Positions 27,616 through 37,048 of a DNA stretch of 64,000 nt are shown here, piece after piece. The DNA comes from JAILLW01 sp045640525 (GTDB lineage: Bacteria > Bacillota > Clostridia > Lachnospirales > Lachnospiraceae): NCBI GenBank assembly GCA_045640525.1, contig JAZUFE010000042.1, positions 11,926 through 75,925 on the forward strand. Reading direction: 5' to 3'. The notes beneath the pieces are model-generated. The model did no database searches. It worked only from the letters and a program-made list of their open reading frames with translations, and was not told where the DNA came from. The stretch's first letter is position 1. Each line of letters starts with the position of its first letter. The position numbers and the translations under genes are program-made.

Positions 27616-29358
27616 ATGAAAAGATATTGGAAATATATAAGACCGTATCTTTCTTCATTTATTATCGGTCCGATAATGATGATTGTGGAGGTTGTCGGAG
27701 AGGTCTTTATGCCGAAGTTGATGGCGAATATTATTGATTACGGCGTGGCAACCAAAGATTACGGATATATTATTGCACAAGGCGGATTGATGGTGGGAGT
27801 GGCTCTCCTTATGCTTCTTGGAGGTGTCGGGGGTGCTTATTTTGCAGCCAAAGCCTGTGTGGGATTTTCTTCCGATCTTAGAAAAGATGCTTTTGATAAA
27901 ATTCAGAAGATGAGTTTCACGTCTTTGGACAAATTCAGTACAGGTTCACTGGTTACCAGACTTACAAACGATACAACGCAGGTTCAGAACCTTATTAATA
28001 TGATGCTTCGAATGATGCTCCGAGCTCCGGGTATGTTAATAGGCGCTCTTATTATGGCAATCGTGATGAATCCTAAGCTTGCAATGGTATTGCTTGTGGT
28101 TATTCCGGTTTTGGTTATTGTTATGATTTTCGTAATCAGAACAGCATTTCCCAGATTTAAGACAATGCAGACCAAACTTGATAAACTCAATACCAATATA
28201 CAGGAAGTATTGATTTCTATTCGCGTTATCAAGTCGTTTGTCCGGGAGGATTACGAGAAAGCCAAATTCGAGGAATCCAACTCCAACTTAAAGGCTTCTA
28301 CATTGAAGGCGTTGAATATACTTATTATTATGATTCCATTAATGTCGCTTTTGATGAATGCAACGACTTTGAGCGTTGCCTGGTTCGGAGGTAAGCAGAT
28401 CATTGCAGGAGAGATGGAAGTCGGTAATTTGACGGCTTTTGTTACATATATTGTTCAAATCCTTACTTCTTTACTGATGGTAGCGTTTATGTTCCTTCAA
28501 ACCTCACGTGCATTTGCATCATTGAATCGTATACGTGAAGTGCTCGATGAAGAGATTGATATAAATGATGATAATGCCAAGTGCAAAGATAAGGTAGTTG
28601 AAAACGGAGAAGTAGAATTTAAGGATGTAACCTTCAGATATTTCAAAAACTCCACAGAACCTGTTTTGGATAAGGTATCGTTGAAGATAGCTGCCGGTAC
28701 TACGGTTGGTATTATCGGCTCAACGGGTTCGGGTAAGACAACCTTGGTTTCGATGATTCCGAGATTATACGATGCCGATGAGGGTTCTGTCTATGTTGAT
28801 GGCGTCGATGTCAAAGATTATTCTTTGTATAACTTGCGTGAAGGAGTCGGAATGGTTCTTCAAAAGAACGTTCTGTTTTCGGGATCGGTGGAGGAAAACC
28901 TGCATTGGGGCGATGAGAGTGCAAGCATGGATGAAATGAGAAAGGCAACGGACTCAGCCTGCGCAACGTCGTTTATTGAGAGTATGCCGCAGGGCTACAA
29001 TTCGGAGCTTGGACAAGGCGGAAGCAATGTTTCCGGCGGTCAAAAGCAAAGACTGTGCATTGCAAGAGCTCTTCTTAAACGTCCGAAAATACTTATTCTG
29101 GATGATTCAACATCAGCGGTTGATACAGCTACGGAAAAGCAGATACGTGAAAGCTTCTATACTACATTGAAAGATACAACCAAAATAATTATAGCTCAGA
29201 GAATTTCATCGGTCATTGAGGCCGATATGATAGTGGTCCTTGATGAAGGACAGGTAGTCGGAAAGGGAAGACACGAAGAATTGATGAGTAACTGTGAGGC
29301 ATATCGTGAGATATATTATTCACAGATGGAGAAAGAAGATAAGGAGGTAGGTGCGTAA
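27616..29358 (+). CDS. ABC multidrug exporter half-transporter, subunit with degenerate Walker B
   Basis: A 580-residue fused membrane/ATPase half-transporter of the type IV (MsbA/BmrA-like) exporters: six helices in the first 310 residues, then a nucleotide-binding domain with Walker A GSTGSGKTT, signature VSGGQKQR and Walker B ILILDDSTSAVD. The catalytic glutamate after Walker B is Asp, as in the non-canonical half of heterodimeric exporters such as BmrCD or TM287/288. The next gene, overlapping by one base, encodes the canonical half, so the two should form a heterodimer exporting drugs, peptides or lipids. An AAAGGA site precedes the ATG. Confidence 0.93.
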   Translation: MKRYWKYIRPYLSSFIIGPIMMIVEVVGEVFMPKLMANIIDYGVATKDYGYIIAQGGLMVGVALLMLLGGVGGAYFAAKACVGFSSDLRKDAFDKIQKMSFTSLDKFSTGSLVTRLTNDTTQVQNLINMMLRMMLRAPGMLIGALIMAIVMNPKLAMVLLVVIPVLVIVMIFVIRTAFPRFKTMQTKLDKLNTNIQEVLISIRVIKSFVREDYEKAKFEESNSNLKASTLKALNILIIMIPLMSLLMNATTLSVAWFGGKQIIAGEMEVGNLTAFVTYIVQILTSLLMVAFMFLQTSRAFASLNRIREVLDEEIDINDDNAKCKDKVVENGEVEFKDVTFRYFKNSTEPVLDKVSLKIAAGTTVGIIGSTGSGKTTLVSMIPRLYDADEGSVYVDGVDVKDYSLYNLREGVGMVLQKNVLFSGSVEENLHWGDESASMDEMRKATDSACATSFIESMPQGYNSELGQGGSNVSGGQKQRLCIARALLKRPKILILDDSTSAVDTATEKQIRESFYTTLKDTTKIIIAQRISSVIEADMIVVLDEGQVVGKGRHEELMSNCEAYREIYYSQMEKEDKEVGA

Positions 29359-31250
29359 TGAATCAGCAAAGAGAAGCATTCCTCCAAAAGAAGTATGAAG
29401 AGAAACTGTCGCCCAAATCAATAGAGCAACTGCAGGCGAGCGGCCAAATGACCAAGCGTCACGGACCGGGCAGCGGCAGAGGCATGAAGGGGGCGAAACC
29501 TCAAGATGCCAAGAATACAATCAAAAGACTTTTGGCGTATATTGCCAAGGATAAATGGAAAATAGCGGTTGTATTTTTTTGCGTAATTGCAGGTACGGTG
29601 CTCAATCTTATTGCGGGTTACCTGCTAAGACCCATAGTCAACGATCTGACCGACCCCAACGGAGGCGGATTGCCCAAACTTGCTCAAGGATTGCTGGTTA
29701 TGGCGGGTGTGTATATATTGGGTGTTATAGCTACCTATGCACAATCCAGAATCATGATTAAAGTATCGCAGACGGCAATCCAGCGATTGAGAAATGACTT
29801 GTTTACTAAACTGCAGTCACTGCCGGTTAAATATTTTGACATGAATAATAACGGTGATTTAATGAGCCGTTTCACCAATGACGTGGATACAATCGGTGAA
29901 ATGCTTAACTCTACCGTTATACAGCTATTCTCCGGAGCAATTACATTAATAGGTACATTTGGATTGATGCTGTATACCAACTGGATACTCACATTAATAA
30001 CACTAGTTACTGTACCGCTTATGATGACTGCGATTAAGAAGATATCGAAACGCTCAAGCAAATGCTTCCAAGCACAGCAGGCAGCGATAGGAACGCTTAA
30101 CGGATATATCGAAGAAACCATGGCAGGACAGAAGGTTGTTAAGGTTTTCAACCATGAGGAAGCAGCTAAAGAAGAGTTTGATTTCTTAAATCACGATTTA
30201 AGAAACAAGCAAATTCGTGCACTGTTTTTCGGTGGTATTATGGGACCGGTAATGGGAAACCTTAGCCAGGTATCATATGCATTGGTTTCTGCTATAGGAG
30301 GTATCCTGTGTGTTGCCAGAGGATTCGATGTCGGTGGGCTTACAATATTTGTCAATTATTCAAGACAGTTTTCACAACCCATCAATTCAATGGCAATGCA
30401 GGTTAATGTAATATTCTCGGCATTGGCCGGTGCAGAGCGTGTGTTCAAAATAATGGATGAAGAACCGGAAGAGCTCAATGCGGAGGGCTCTTTGGAGTTG
30501 GGCAAGGATTCTCAAATTGAAGGTGCAATTGCCCTTGAAAACGTATCATTCGGATATATCCCGGAGAAGAAGGTTCTTAAGAATATATCTTTTTATGCCA
30601 AGCCCGGACAGAAAATTGCGCTGGTTGGTTCAACGGGTGCCGGTAAGACGACAATTACCAATTTGGTTAACAGATTTTATGAAATAGACGAAGGAAATAT
30701 AACAATTGACGGTATTCCGGTAAGAGACATTTCCAAAGAATCTCTTAGGAAGAATATTGCCATGGTGCTTCAGGATACACATTTGTTTACGGGAACAGTC
30801 AGAGATAACATTCGTTATGGAAGACTGGATGCTACAGATGAGGAGGTTATTGAAGCAGCTAAAACGGCTTCGGCCCACAGTTTTATTATGCGACTTGAGA
30901 ATGGATACGATACAGTTCTTGAAGGCGATGGCGCTAATCTTTCGCAAGGCCAGCGGCAGCTTATAAACATCGCAAGAGCAGCCATTTCCAAAGCTCCTAT
31001 ATTGATTTTGGACGAGGCGACGTCTTCCGTAGATACCAGAACCGAAAAGCATATTGAACACGGTATGGACAGATTGATGGCGCAAAGAACGACGTTCGTT
31101 ATAGCGCATAGGCTTTCAACCGTAAGAAATGCGAATGCAATTATGGTACTTGAAAACGGTGAGATTATTGAAAGAGGAGATCATGATGATCTTTTGAAAC
31201 AAAAGGGCAGATATTACGAATTATATACCGGTATGAGCGAACTGAGCTGA
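29358..31250 (+). CDS. ABC multidrug exporter half-transporter, catalytically canonical subunit
   Basis: A 630-residue half-transporter partnering the preceding gene. An N-terminal cytoplasmic stretch of about 55 residues (charged, then GPGSGRGMKGAK) precedes six membrane helices. The ATPase has Walker A GSTGAGKTT, signature LSQGQRQL and an intact Walker B ILILDEATSSVD. Its ATG shares a base with the upstream stop, favouring stoichiometric synthesis. Substrate unknown; the family transports hydrophobic drugs, peptides or lipids. Confidence 0.93.
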   Translation: MNQQREAFLQKKYEEKLSPKSIEQLQASGQMTKRHGPGSGRGMKGAKPQDAKNTIKRLLAYIAKDKWKIAVVFFCVIAGTVLNLIAGYLLRPIVNDLTDPNGGGLPKLAQGLLVMAGVYILGVIATYAQSRIMIKVSQTAIQRLRNDLFTKLQSLPVKYFDMNNNGDLMSRFTNDVDTIGEMLNSTVIQLFSGAITLIGTFGLMLYTNWILTLITLVTVPLMMTAIKKISKRSSKCFQAQQAAIGTLNGYIEETMAGQKVVKVFNHEEAAKEEFDFLNHDLRNKQIRALFFGGIMGPVMGNLSQVSYALVSAIGGILCVARGFDVGGLTIFVNYSRQFSQPINSMAMQVNVIFSALAGAERVFKIMDEEPEELNAEGSLELGKDSQIEGAIALENVSFGYIPEKKVLKNISFYAKPGQKIALVGSTGAGKTTITNLVNRFYEIDEGNITIDGIPVRDISKESLRKNIAMVLQDTHLFTGTVRDNIRYGRLDATDEEVIEAAKTASAHSFIMRLENGYDTVLEGDGANLSQGQRQLINIARAAISKAPILILDEATSSVDTRTEKHIEHGMDRLMAQRTTFVIAHRLSTVRNANAIMVLENGEIIERGDHDDLLKQKGRYYELYTGMSELS

Positions 31251-31283
31251 TAGGTGCGCAGTTCCGAATATTGGGGTGAGTGC

Positions 31284-33086
31284 ATGAAATACAGATTTGA
31301 TGTTAAAGGAATGTCATGTGCTGCTTGCAGCGCCAGAGTGGATAGGGCGGTTTCAAAGCTTGAAGGTGTGTCTGATTGTACGGTAAGTCTTTTGACGAAT
31401 TCGATGGTTGTTGAAGCATCATGTCCTCCGGAGAATATAGTCAAAGCCGTTACTGCTGCGGGATATAAAGCCAAATTATCAAAGAACAACACCGAGAGTA
31501 ATGAAAATGACGAAATCGCGAAATTGGCGGTTCGATTGATTGTTTCGATAATTATATCTTTACCGTTGGTGGTATTGGCACTAAACGGACGGTATCCATG
31601 GGTTCAAATGATTCTTTCTTTAACGGTGATGGTCGTTAACTGCAAGTTTTTCGTGAACGGCTGTAAGGGATTGATTAACTTAAGTCCCAATATGGATACG
31701 TTGGTTGCCTTGGGAGCGTTCGTTTCTTTTGGATATAGTTTGATCATGCTTTTGACAAACATGTCTGACGGGTGCTGTTATTTTGACTCGGCAGGCATGA
31801 TACTGACGTTTATTACAATAGGCAAATTACTGGAGGCTGTTTCCAAAGGAAAAACAACTGACGCTATCAAATCACTGAAGGCACTGGCACCGTCCAAGGC
31901 TTTGGTGGAATTCGACGGCAACTATACGGAAGTACCTGTAGAGAGCGTGAAAGTAGGGGATATTTTCATTGTTAATCCCGGAGAAAGTTTTCCGGTTGAC
32001 GGGGAAGTAATTGGTGGTGAAAGTAATGTGGATGAATCATCGCTTTCGGGTGAAAGCGTTCCGGTTTTTAAAGGCAACGGTGACAGAGTTTATACATCCA
32101 CGATTAATATACAGAATGCTTTGAAATGTCGCGCAACGGATGTTGGTGAAAATACGTTCTTGTCAAAAATAATTGAGATGGTTACAACGGCATCTTCCTC
32201 AAAGGCGCCGATAGCAAGGATTGCAGATAAAATAGCGGCCGTTTTTGCTCCGATAGTATTAGGCATTTCATTAATAACTTTACTGATATGGCTTGCCTTG
32301 GGAACGGAGTTTTCGAATGCTGTTTCGTTCGCAATAGGAGTGCTTGTTGTAAGTTGCCCCTGTGCTTTGGGATTGGCAACCCCGGTAGCGATTATGGTTG
32401 GAAACGGTGTCGCTGCACGGCACGGAATTTTGTTTAAGAATGCCAAGAGTTTGGAGTTTACGGCCAAAATCCGTACGATAGTATTGGATAAGACCGGAAC
32501 CATAACGAAGGGCGACCTTATAAACGGTGATTCACTTAAACCGGACAGTATTAAGGCAATAGAACGCCTAATGAATATGAATAAGTCTATCTTTATGCTG
32601 ACGGGCGATAAAAAGGAAATTGCCAACGATATTGCAGCGAAGGTAGGAATATCAAATGTCGTATCGGAAGTATTACCCGGACAAAAGGAAGAAGTGATTT
32701 CACGGCTTCTTGAGGAATCCGAGGTGATGATGGTAGGCGATGGAATAAATGATGCCGTCGCACTTACGAGAGCCACCGTCGGGGTAGCTATTGCTTCGGG
32801 TAAAGATATAGCCATTGATTCGGCAGATGTTGTTCTTTTGAACAATTCACTTATGGATGTTGTTTCGATGATTAAAATATCGGAATCAACGCTTCGTACA
32901 ATTAAGATAAATTTGGCTTATGCCTTTTTATACAATATAATATTGATACCTGTTGCCGGAGGAGCTTTGTCCGGTATGGGTATTTCAATGAGCCCGATGT
33001 TTTGCGCATTGGCGATGAGTTTATCAAGTTTTTTGGTGGTTATGAATTCACTTGCCATTAAACTGAGATTGAGAGGAGTAGTATGA
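31284..33086 (+). CDS. Copper-type P1B-ATPase lacking the nucleotide-binding domain
   Basis: A 600-residue heavy-metal P-type ATPase homologue. It has an N-terminal HMA domain with GMSCAAC, membrane helices, an actuator domain with SGES near 254, the metal-binding CPC in SCPCALGLATP near 356, DKTGT near 401, TGD near 439 and GDGIND near 484, followed by the last helices. The distance from DKTGT to TGD is only 38 residues, whereas canonical CopA proteins have roughly 145. The sequence runs directly from DKTGTITKGD to SLKPDSIKAIERL, where the phosphorylation domain normally resumes. The N-domain is thus cleanly absent while the frame stays open. It might be inactive, a regulatory or metal-binding form, or depend on another ATP-binding partner. 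ATG 31284 is preferred over GTG 31254. It overlaps the next gene by 4 bases. Confidence 0.85.
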   Translation: MKYRFDVKGMSCAACSARVDRAVSKLEGVSDCTVSLLTNSMVVEASCPPENIVKAVTAAGYKAKLSKNNTESNENDEIAKLAVRLIVSIIISLPLVVLALNGRYPWVQMILSLTVMVVNCKFFVNGCKGLINLSPNMDTLVALGAFVSFGYSLIMLLTNMSDGCCYFDSAGMILTFITIGKLLEAVSKGKTTDAIKSLKALAPSKALVEFDGNYTEVPVESVKVGDIFIVNPGESFPVDGEVIGGESNVDESSLSGESVPVFKGNGDRVYTSTINIQNALKCRATDVGENTFLSKIIEMVTTASSSKAPIARIADKIAAVFAPIVLGISLITLLIWLALGTEFSNAVSFAIGVLVVSCPCALGLATPVAIMVGNGVAARHGILFKNAKSLEFTAKIRTIVLDKTGTITKGDLINGDSLKPDSIKAIERLMNMNKSIFMLTGDKKEIANDIAAKVGISNVVSEVLPGQKEEVISRLLEESEVMMVGDGINDAVALTRATVGVAIASGKDIAIDSADVVLLNNSLMDVVSMIKISESTLRTIKINLAYAFLYNIILIPVAGGALSGMGISMSPMFCALAMSLSSFLVVMNSLAIKLRLRGVV

Positions 33087-34678
33087 AAAAAGTATTTGGA
33101 AAGATTGGAGCATGGATCAAAAAGCATAAGAAACTGACTATATTTTTGATTATTCTGTTAATTATAGTCCTGTTTATCATTTATGTTGCATCCAAGGTTG
33201 AGGAAGCACAGCAGTTGCTGAATGAAATGTATAATTCATCTGAGATTTCTGCCATAGAAAGAAGGTCGTTGGTGGAAAGTCTGTCGGCAACGGGTACAGT
33301 TGTCAGCAATGATTCCGAGGATATCGTTGCGTTGGTTAACGGAGTTGAAATTTTGAACGTTAACGTGGAAGTCGGTGACCGAGTTAAGGCAGGAGACGTT
33401 CTTTGCGTATTGGATTCTGCAGATTTGGAAACAACAATGAATAATATGCAGGCCAATCTTGCCGTAAGTGACCAAAAATCCAATTCAAATGTAGCATCTT
33501 CGGGAAGACTGCTTAATGAGAATAAGGATACGAGAAATACGCAGGTCGCACGTGATTACGAGGATGCGCAGTTAAGATACAACGATTATATGAAGGCACT
33601 CGAAGATGTTGATGACGCCCAACAAGAATATGATGCAGCGGTTGCCGAATATGATTGGAGAGCATCGGATTATCAAAACTACCTGGATAATCATTCGGGA
33701 GAGGATGAATATGAATTGTCCAAAGATCCCGAGTATTCGTTCTATAAAGGCAAATATGATAATGCCAAGTCGCAAAAAGAATCTAAAGAGGATGCTCTTG
33801 ACCGTGCCAAAACGGCTGCAGATCAGGCGCTTGAGACCTATAACAAGACAATAAGATCCTATGAAGACCATTTGGTTAACAATGACAGTTCCATTATGAG
33901 CAGAAACGATACACTCAATAATGCCAAAGCTGACAGAAGCGTAACCGGACTTAACGAAGAGCTTCAGATTAAGCAATATCAGGATCAGATTGCCGAGTGT
34001 ACGGTTGTTGCACCGTTTGATGGAGTTATTACAGCGATTTCGGCAGTTGAGGGTTCTAAGTACGCAGGTACAACTCTTATGACTATCGAAGATGACAGCT
34101 CATATGAAATAACGGCACAGATTGATGAATACGACATATCCAAAGTCAAGGTCGGTCAGAAAGTGGTAATCAAGACCAACGGTACAGGTGATTTGGAATT
34201 GGAAGGTAAAGTTAAGGAAATAGCTCCCAGAGCTACCAAAGTCCAGTCAGCTAACGGTACTACTTCCGTTGCAACCAATATTACATATGCCGTAAAGGTT
34301 GAGGTCCTTTCTTCTTGTGATGATTTGAAGATGGATATGACAGCAAAACTCAGTATCATTTTGGAAGAAAAGGATAATGTTCTTACAGTTCCTTATGATG
34401 CGGTTCAGGTTGACGATGAAGGTAATTTCTATATCGAGAAGAATGTGCCCAATACTCAGGGAATGCCTAATATGCAAGGGGTTGACTCGGATGGTCAACA
34501 AGCTGTCGACCCTAAAGCAAACAGAATATATGTAACCAAGGGAATAGAGTCGGATTATTACATAGAGGTAATCGGAGATGAAGTTAAAGAGGGAATAGAG
34601 GTTGTTGTTCCGTCGAAGAATGCGGGTAACGACTTCATGCAAATGATGATGGATGCCGGAGCCATGGGAGGATTCTAA
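33083..34678 (+). CDS. HlyD/MacA-like efflux adaptor (membrane fusion protein)
   Basis: A 531-residue protein with one N-terminal membrane helix (about 14-36), a split biotinyl-lipoyl domain (VEVGDRVKAGDVLCVLD and later VAPFDGVITAISAVEGSKY), a long Asp/Lys/Tyr-rich helical hairpin between them (about 115-285), then beta-barrel and membrane-proximal domains. Such adaptors link MacB-type ABC machinery to substrates; in Gram-positive bacteria they serve peptide or drug export. The last residues are methionine and glycine rich (MQMMMDAGAMGGF), which could bind metal but may be chance. It starts within the P-ATPase stop (ATGA) and shares a base with the following ATPase gene. Confidence 0.9.
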   Translation: MKKVFGKIGAWIKKHKKLTIFLIILLIIVLFIIYVASKVEEAQQLLNEMYNSSEISAIERRSLVESLSATGTVVSNDSEDIVALVNGVEILNVNVEVGDRVKAGDVLCVLDSADLETTMNNMQANLAVSDQKSNSNVASSGRLLNENKDTRNTQVARDYEDAQLRYNDYMKALEDVDDAQQEYDAAVAEYDWRASDYQNYLDNHSGEDEYELSKDPEYSFYKGKYDNAKSQKESKEDALDRAKTAADQALETYNKTIRSYEDHLVNNDSSIMSRNDTLNNAKADRSVTGLNEELQIKQYQDQIAECTVVAPFDGVITAISAVEGSKYAGTTLMTIEDDSSYEITAQIDEYDISKVKVGQKVVIKTNGTGDLELEGKVKEIAPRATKVQSANGTTSVATNITYAVKVEVLSSCDDLKMDMTAKLSIILEEKDNVLTVPYDAVQVDDEGNFYIEKNVPNTQGMPNMQGVDSDGQQAVDPKANRIYVTKGIESDYYIEVIGDEVKEGIEVVVPSKNAGNDFMQMMMDAGAMGGF

Positions 34679-35394
34679 TGGATACTAAACCTACTATGTC
34701 TTTGAAAGGCATAACCAAGAACTTCTTCATAGGCACTCCGAATGAACTTCATGTTTTGAAAGGAATTGACCTTAGCGTTAACGAAGGAGAATTTGTTGCG
34801 GTAGTCGGTCAATCCGGCTCGGGTAAATCCACGCTGATGAATATTATAGGTGCATTGGATCGCCCCACAGGCGGTGAATATGTTCTTGATGACGTTGATA
34901 TGATACAGGCTAAAGATGCGGAGCTGTCAAAGATAAGAAATAAGAAAATAGGTTTCGTATTTCAGACCTATAACCTTATTGCCAAAACCAATGCAATCAA
35001 AAATGTTGAAATGCCAATGCTGTATGGTGGCGTTTCACTTAAAAACAGAACTGACAGGGCAAAGGAACTGTTGGAGCTTGTCGGAATGAAGGACAGAATG
35101 AAGCATCTTCCCGAGGAATTGTCGGGTGGACAGAAGCAACGTGTGGCAATAGCAAGAGCCATGGCGATGGACCCGTCAATTATTTTGGCGGATGAGCCTA
35201 CAGGTGCTCTGGATTCCGAAACGGGTCGTCTGGTTATGGACATATTCCATAAACTTCACGAAGAACAGGGTAAAACCATCGTGCTGATAACGCATTCACC
35301 GGAACTTGCCGAAGAGACGCAAAGAGTTATTACTATTAAGGACGGTCTTATTACGGGCGAGAGAAAGGGGGCAGGCAGAAATGATTCTCTATGA
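34678..35394 (+). CDS. MacB/LolD-type ABC transporter ATPase
   Basis: A 238-residue ATPase with Walker A GQSGSGKST, signature LSGGQKQRVAIARAMA and Walker B IILADEPTGALD, with the GALDSETG D-loop typical of the LolD/MacB/FtsE class. It powers the permease encoded by the overlapping next gene, together with the adaptor encoded just upstream. These three make one mechanotransmission-type exporter. Its ATG shares a base with the adaptor stop. Confidence 0.94.
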   Translation: MDTKPTMSLKGITKNFFIGTPNELHVLKGIDLSVNEGEFVAVVGQSGSGKSTLMNIIGALDRPTGGEYVLDDVDMIQAKDAELSKIRNKKIGFVFQTYNLIAKTNAIKNVEMPMLYGGVSLKNRTDRAKELLELVGMKDRMKHLPEELSGGQKQRVAIARAMAMDPSIILADEPTGALDSETGRLVMDIFHKLHEEQGKTIVLITHSPELAEETQRVITIKDGLITGERKGAGRNDSL

Positions 35395-36670
35395 GAACTT
35401 CAGACTTGCATTGTTTAGCCTTGTAGCCAACAAAATGCGTGCTCTGCTTACCATGCTTGGAATTATTATCGGTATCGGATCTGTTATTGCGATTATGACG
35501 GTCGGCAATTCGGTTACGCAGCAGATGACAGATTCAATGGCATCACTCGGCGCGAATAATATTACCGTAAGTCTTCAGCAAAAGGAAGAAGAGGAAGAAT
35601 CATCCGAGAACGGTGTCAATTTCGGTCCGGGTCCTAAGAAGGCAGTTTCCATTAAGGATACCGATCTTATTACCAAAGAGATGATTGAAGCCTATGTGGA
35701 AAAATACAAGAATTCGATTGTTGCAATAGCTGCAAGTCAGAGTGTAGGTAACGGACAGGTTAAAGACGGTAATCTGTATGCCAATGTTTCCGTATCAGGC
35801 TCAAGCACGGGAGTTTTCCTGGCATCGGACACCAAGATTATTGCAGGAAGGTATTTTTCGGATAAGGAAATGGAAGATGCCTCCATGGTAACTTTGGTTT
35901 CGGATAAGCTCGTTAACAATATGTTTAAGGGAGAGACCTCGGAAGCTATCGGAAAGGAAGTTACGGCGTATATAGGTGAACAATTCTTCAAATTCGTAAT
36001 AGTCGGTGTTTATGAGTATGAGCAGTCACCTTATATGATTTCCACGACCTCGGAGAAGGATATTGAAACATCGTTCTATATTCCGCTAAAAACCGCACAG
36101 AACCTGGTGCACAAAACAGATTATTCCAATTTCACCGTGGTAACTCAAGCAGATGTGGATCCTGATGCCTTTGCCAAGACTACCAAGCAGTTCTTTAGTG
36201 CATACTACCGAAATAACAGGAACTGGCAGATATCTGCATTCAGTATGGCTTCAATGGTTGATATCATGTCCACAATGATGGGATCGCTGACAACGGCTAT
36301 ATCCATTATTGCGGGAATTGCCCTTTTGGTAGGTGGTATCGGTGTTATGAATATTATGTTGGTTTCGATTACCGAAAGAACCAGAGAAATCGGCACCAGA
36401 AAGGCATTGGGTGCCCCGAATTCTTCTATAAGGGTTCAGTTCATTGTTGAATCGATAGTTATATGTGTTATAGGCGGAATTTTCGGCATTATACTCGGAA
36501 TCGTAGCAGGAATAGCTCTTGCAAATGCGTTGGGAACTCCGGCTTCACCTTCGGTTTCAAGTATAATTCTTTCACTTACATTTTCGATGGCAATCGGAGT
36601 GTTCTTCGGATACTATCCGGCCAACAAGGCGGCTAAGATGGATCCAATCGAAGCCTTGCGATACGAATAA
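35381..36670 (+). CDS. MacB-like ABC transporter permease (FtsX family)
   Basis: A 429-residue permease: one N-terminal helix (LLTMLGIIIGIGSVIAIMTVG), a large extracytoplasmic MacB_PCD domain (about 60-290), then three helices in the FtsX domain, including GGIGVMNIMLVSITERTREIGTRKALGA. ATG 35381 is used because GGGGG lies upstream; this gives a 14-base overlap with the ATPase gene. It is the last gene of the efflux operon; a terminator lies about 100 bases downstream. Confidence 0.93.
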   Translation: MILYENFRLALFSLVANKMRALLTMLGIIIGIGSVIAIMTVGNSVTQQMTDSMASLGANNITVSLQQKEEEEESSENGVNFGPGPKKAVSIKDTDLITKEMIEAYVEKYKNSIVAIAASQSVGNGQVKDGNLYANVSVSGSSTGVFLASDTKIIAGRYFSDKEMEDASMVTLVSDKLVNNMFKGETSEAIGKEVTAYIGEQFFKFVIVGVYEYEQSPYMISTTSEKDIETSFYIPLKTAQNLVHKTDYSNFTVVTQADVDPDAFAKTTKQFFSAYYRNNRNWQISAFSMASMVDIMSTMMGSLTTAISIIAGIALLVGGIGVMNIMLVSITERTREIGTRKALGAPNSSIRVQFIVESIVICVIGGIFGIILGIVAGIALANALGTPASPSVSSIILSLTFSMAIGVFFGYYPANKAAKMDPIEALRYE

Positions 36671-36684
36671 AAATATATGTTTAT

Positions 36685-36714
36685 GCGTCTTGATTTTGAC
36701 AATGTTCAAGATGC
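36685..36714. other. Inverted repeat downstream of the efflux operon
   Basis: GCGTCTTGA (36685-36693) can pair with TCAAGATGC (36706-36714), allowing one G-U pair, across a 12-base loop. No T-run follows, so it is not a classical terminator. It may protect the 3' end of the transcript. Confidence 0.35.
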
Positions 36715-36772
36715 AAGTTGCGATTTACAAATCTTAGGTTAACTAATTTACAGAGATTATTTCACACTCAAG

Positions 36773-36795
36773 GCGTCGGTGAATCCGGCGCTTTT
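36773..36795 (+). terminator. Terminator of the efflux operon
   Basis: GCGTCGG (36773-36779) pairs with CCGGCGC (36785-36791), including one G-U, around loop TGAAT and is followed by TTTT. It separates the efflux operon from the clpB promoter. Confidence 0.65.
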
Positions 36796-36891
36796 GCCTA
36801 TTTCAAATACGTAGGAATTGGTAAGGTGCTATATTCCTACGTTGCATCGGAATGAAGTTTATAGAATGTTTAGATTTAGTTCACAAAAGAA

Positions 36892-36918
36892 TTAGCACTC
36901 ATCAATTGACAGTGCTAA
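36892..36918 (+). promoter_or_regulatory. CIRCE operator (HrcA site) of clpB
   Basis: TTAGCACTC-N9-CAGTGCTAA. It differs from the CIRCE consensus TTAGCACTC-N9-GAGTGCTAA at one base in the right arm. CIRCE is bound by the heat-shock repressor HrcA. It overlaps the -35 box of the clpB promoter, the expected place for repression. Confidence 0.9.
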
Positions 36919-36934
36919 CAACGAGTGATAGTAT
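36906..36934 (+). promoter_or_regulatory. clpB promoter
   Basis: TTGACA (36906-36911), 17 bases, TAGTAT (36929-36934). The -35 hexamer lies inside the CIRCE element. The resulting 5' leader is about 110 bases and ends with a strong AAGGAGGTG site. Confidence 0.8.
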
Positions 36935-37048
36935 CCTCTTGTAAACAAAATACAGGTTGATCTATATTTGAAAGCATCAGCTTGATAGCCTAAAGTCTGA
37001 TATGAGAGACTGAGTCGAAGAAAAGGCTCAACTGAAGGAGGTGTATAC

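Noticed and set aside
27522..27737. Small gene before the ABC exporter
   Set aside because: It overlaps the promoter and the exporter start in another frame and has no recognisable product.
32090..32845. Antisense open frame opposite the P-type ATPase (251 codons)
   Set aside because: It mirrors conserved codons of the ATPase and has no independent features.
31284..33086. P-type ATPase as a frameshifted pseudogene
   Set aside because: The frame is uninterrupted from HMA domain to last helix, and the text rejoins exactly at the conserved DPLKPDS-like segment.
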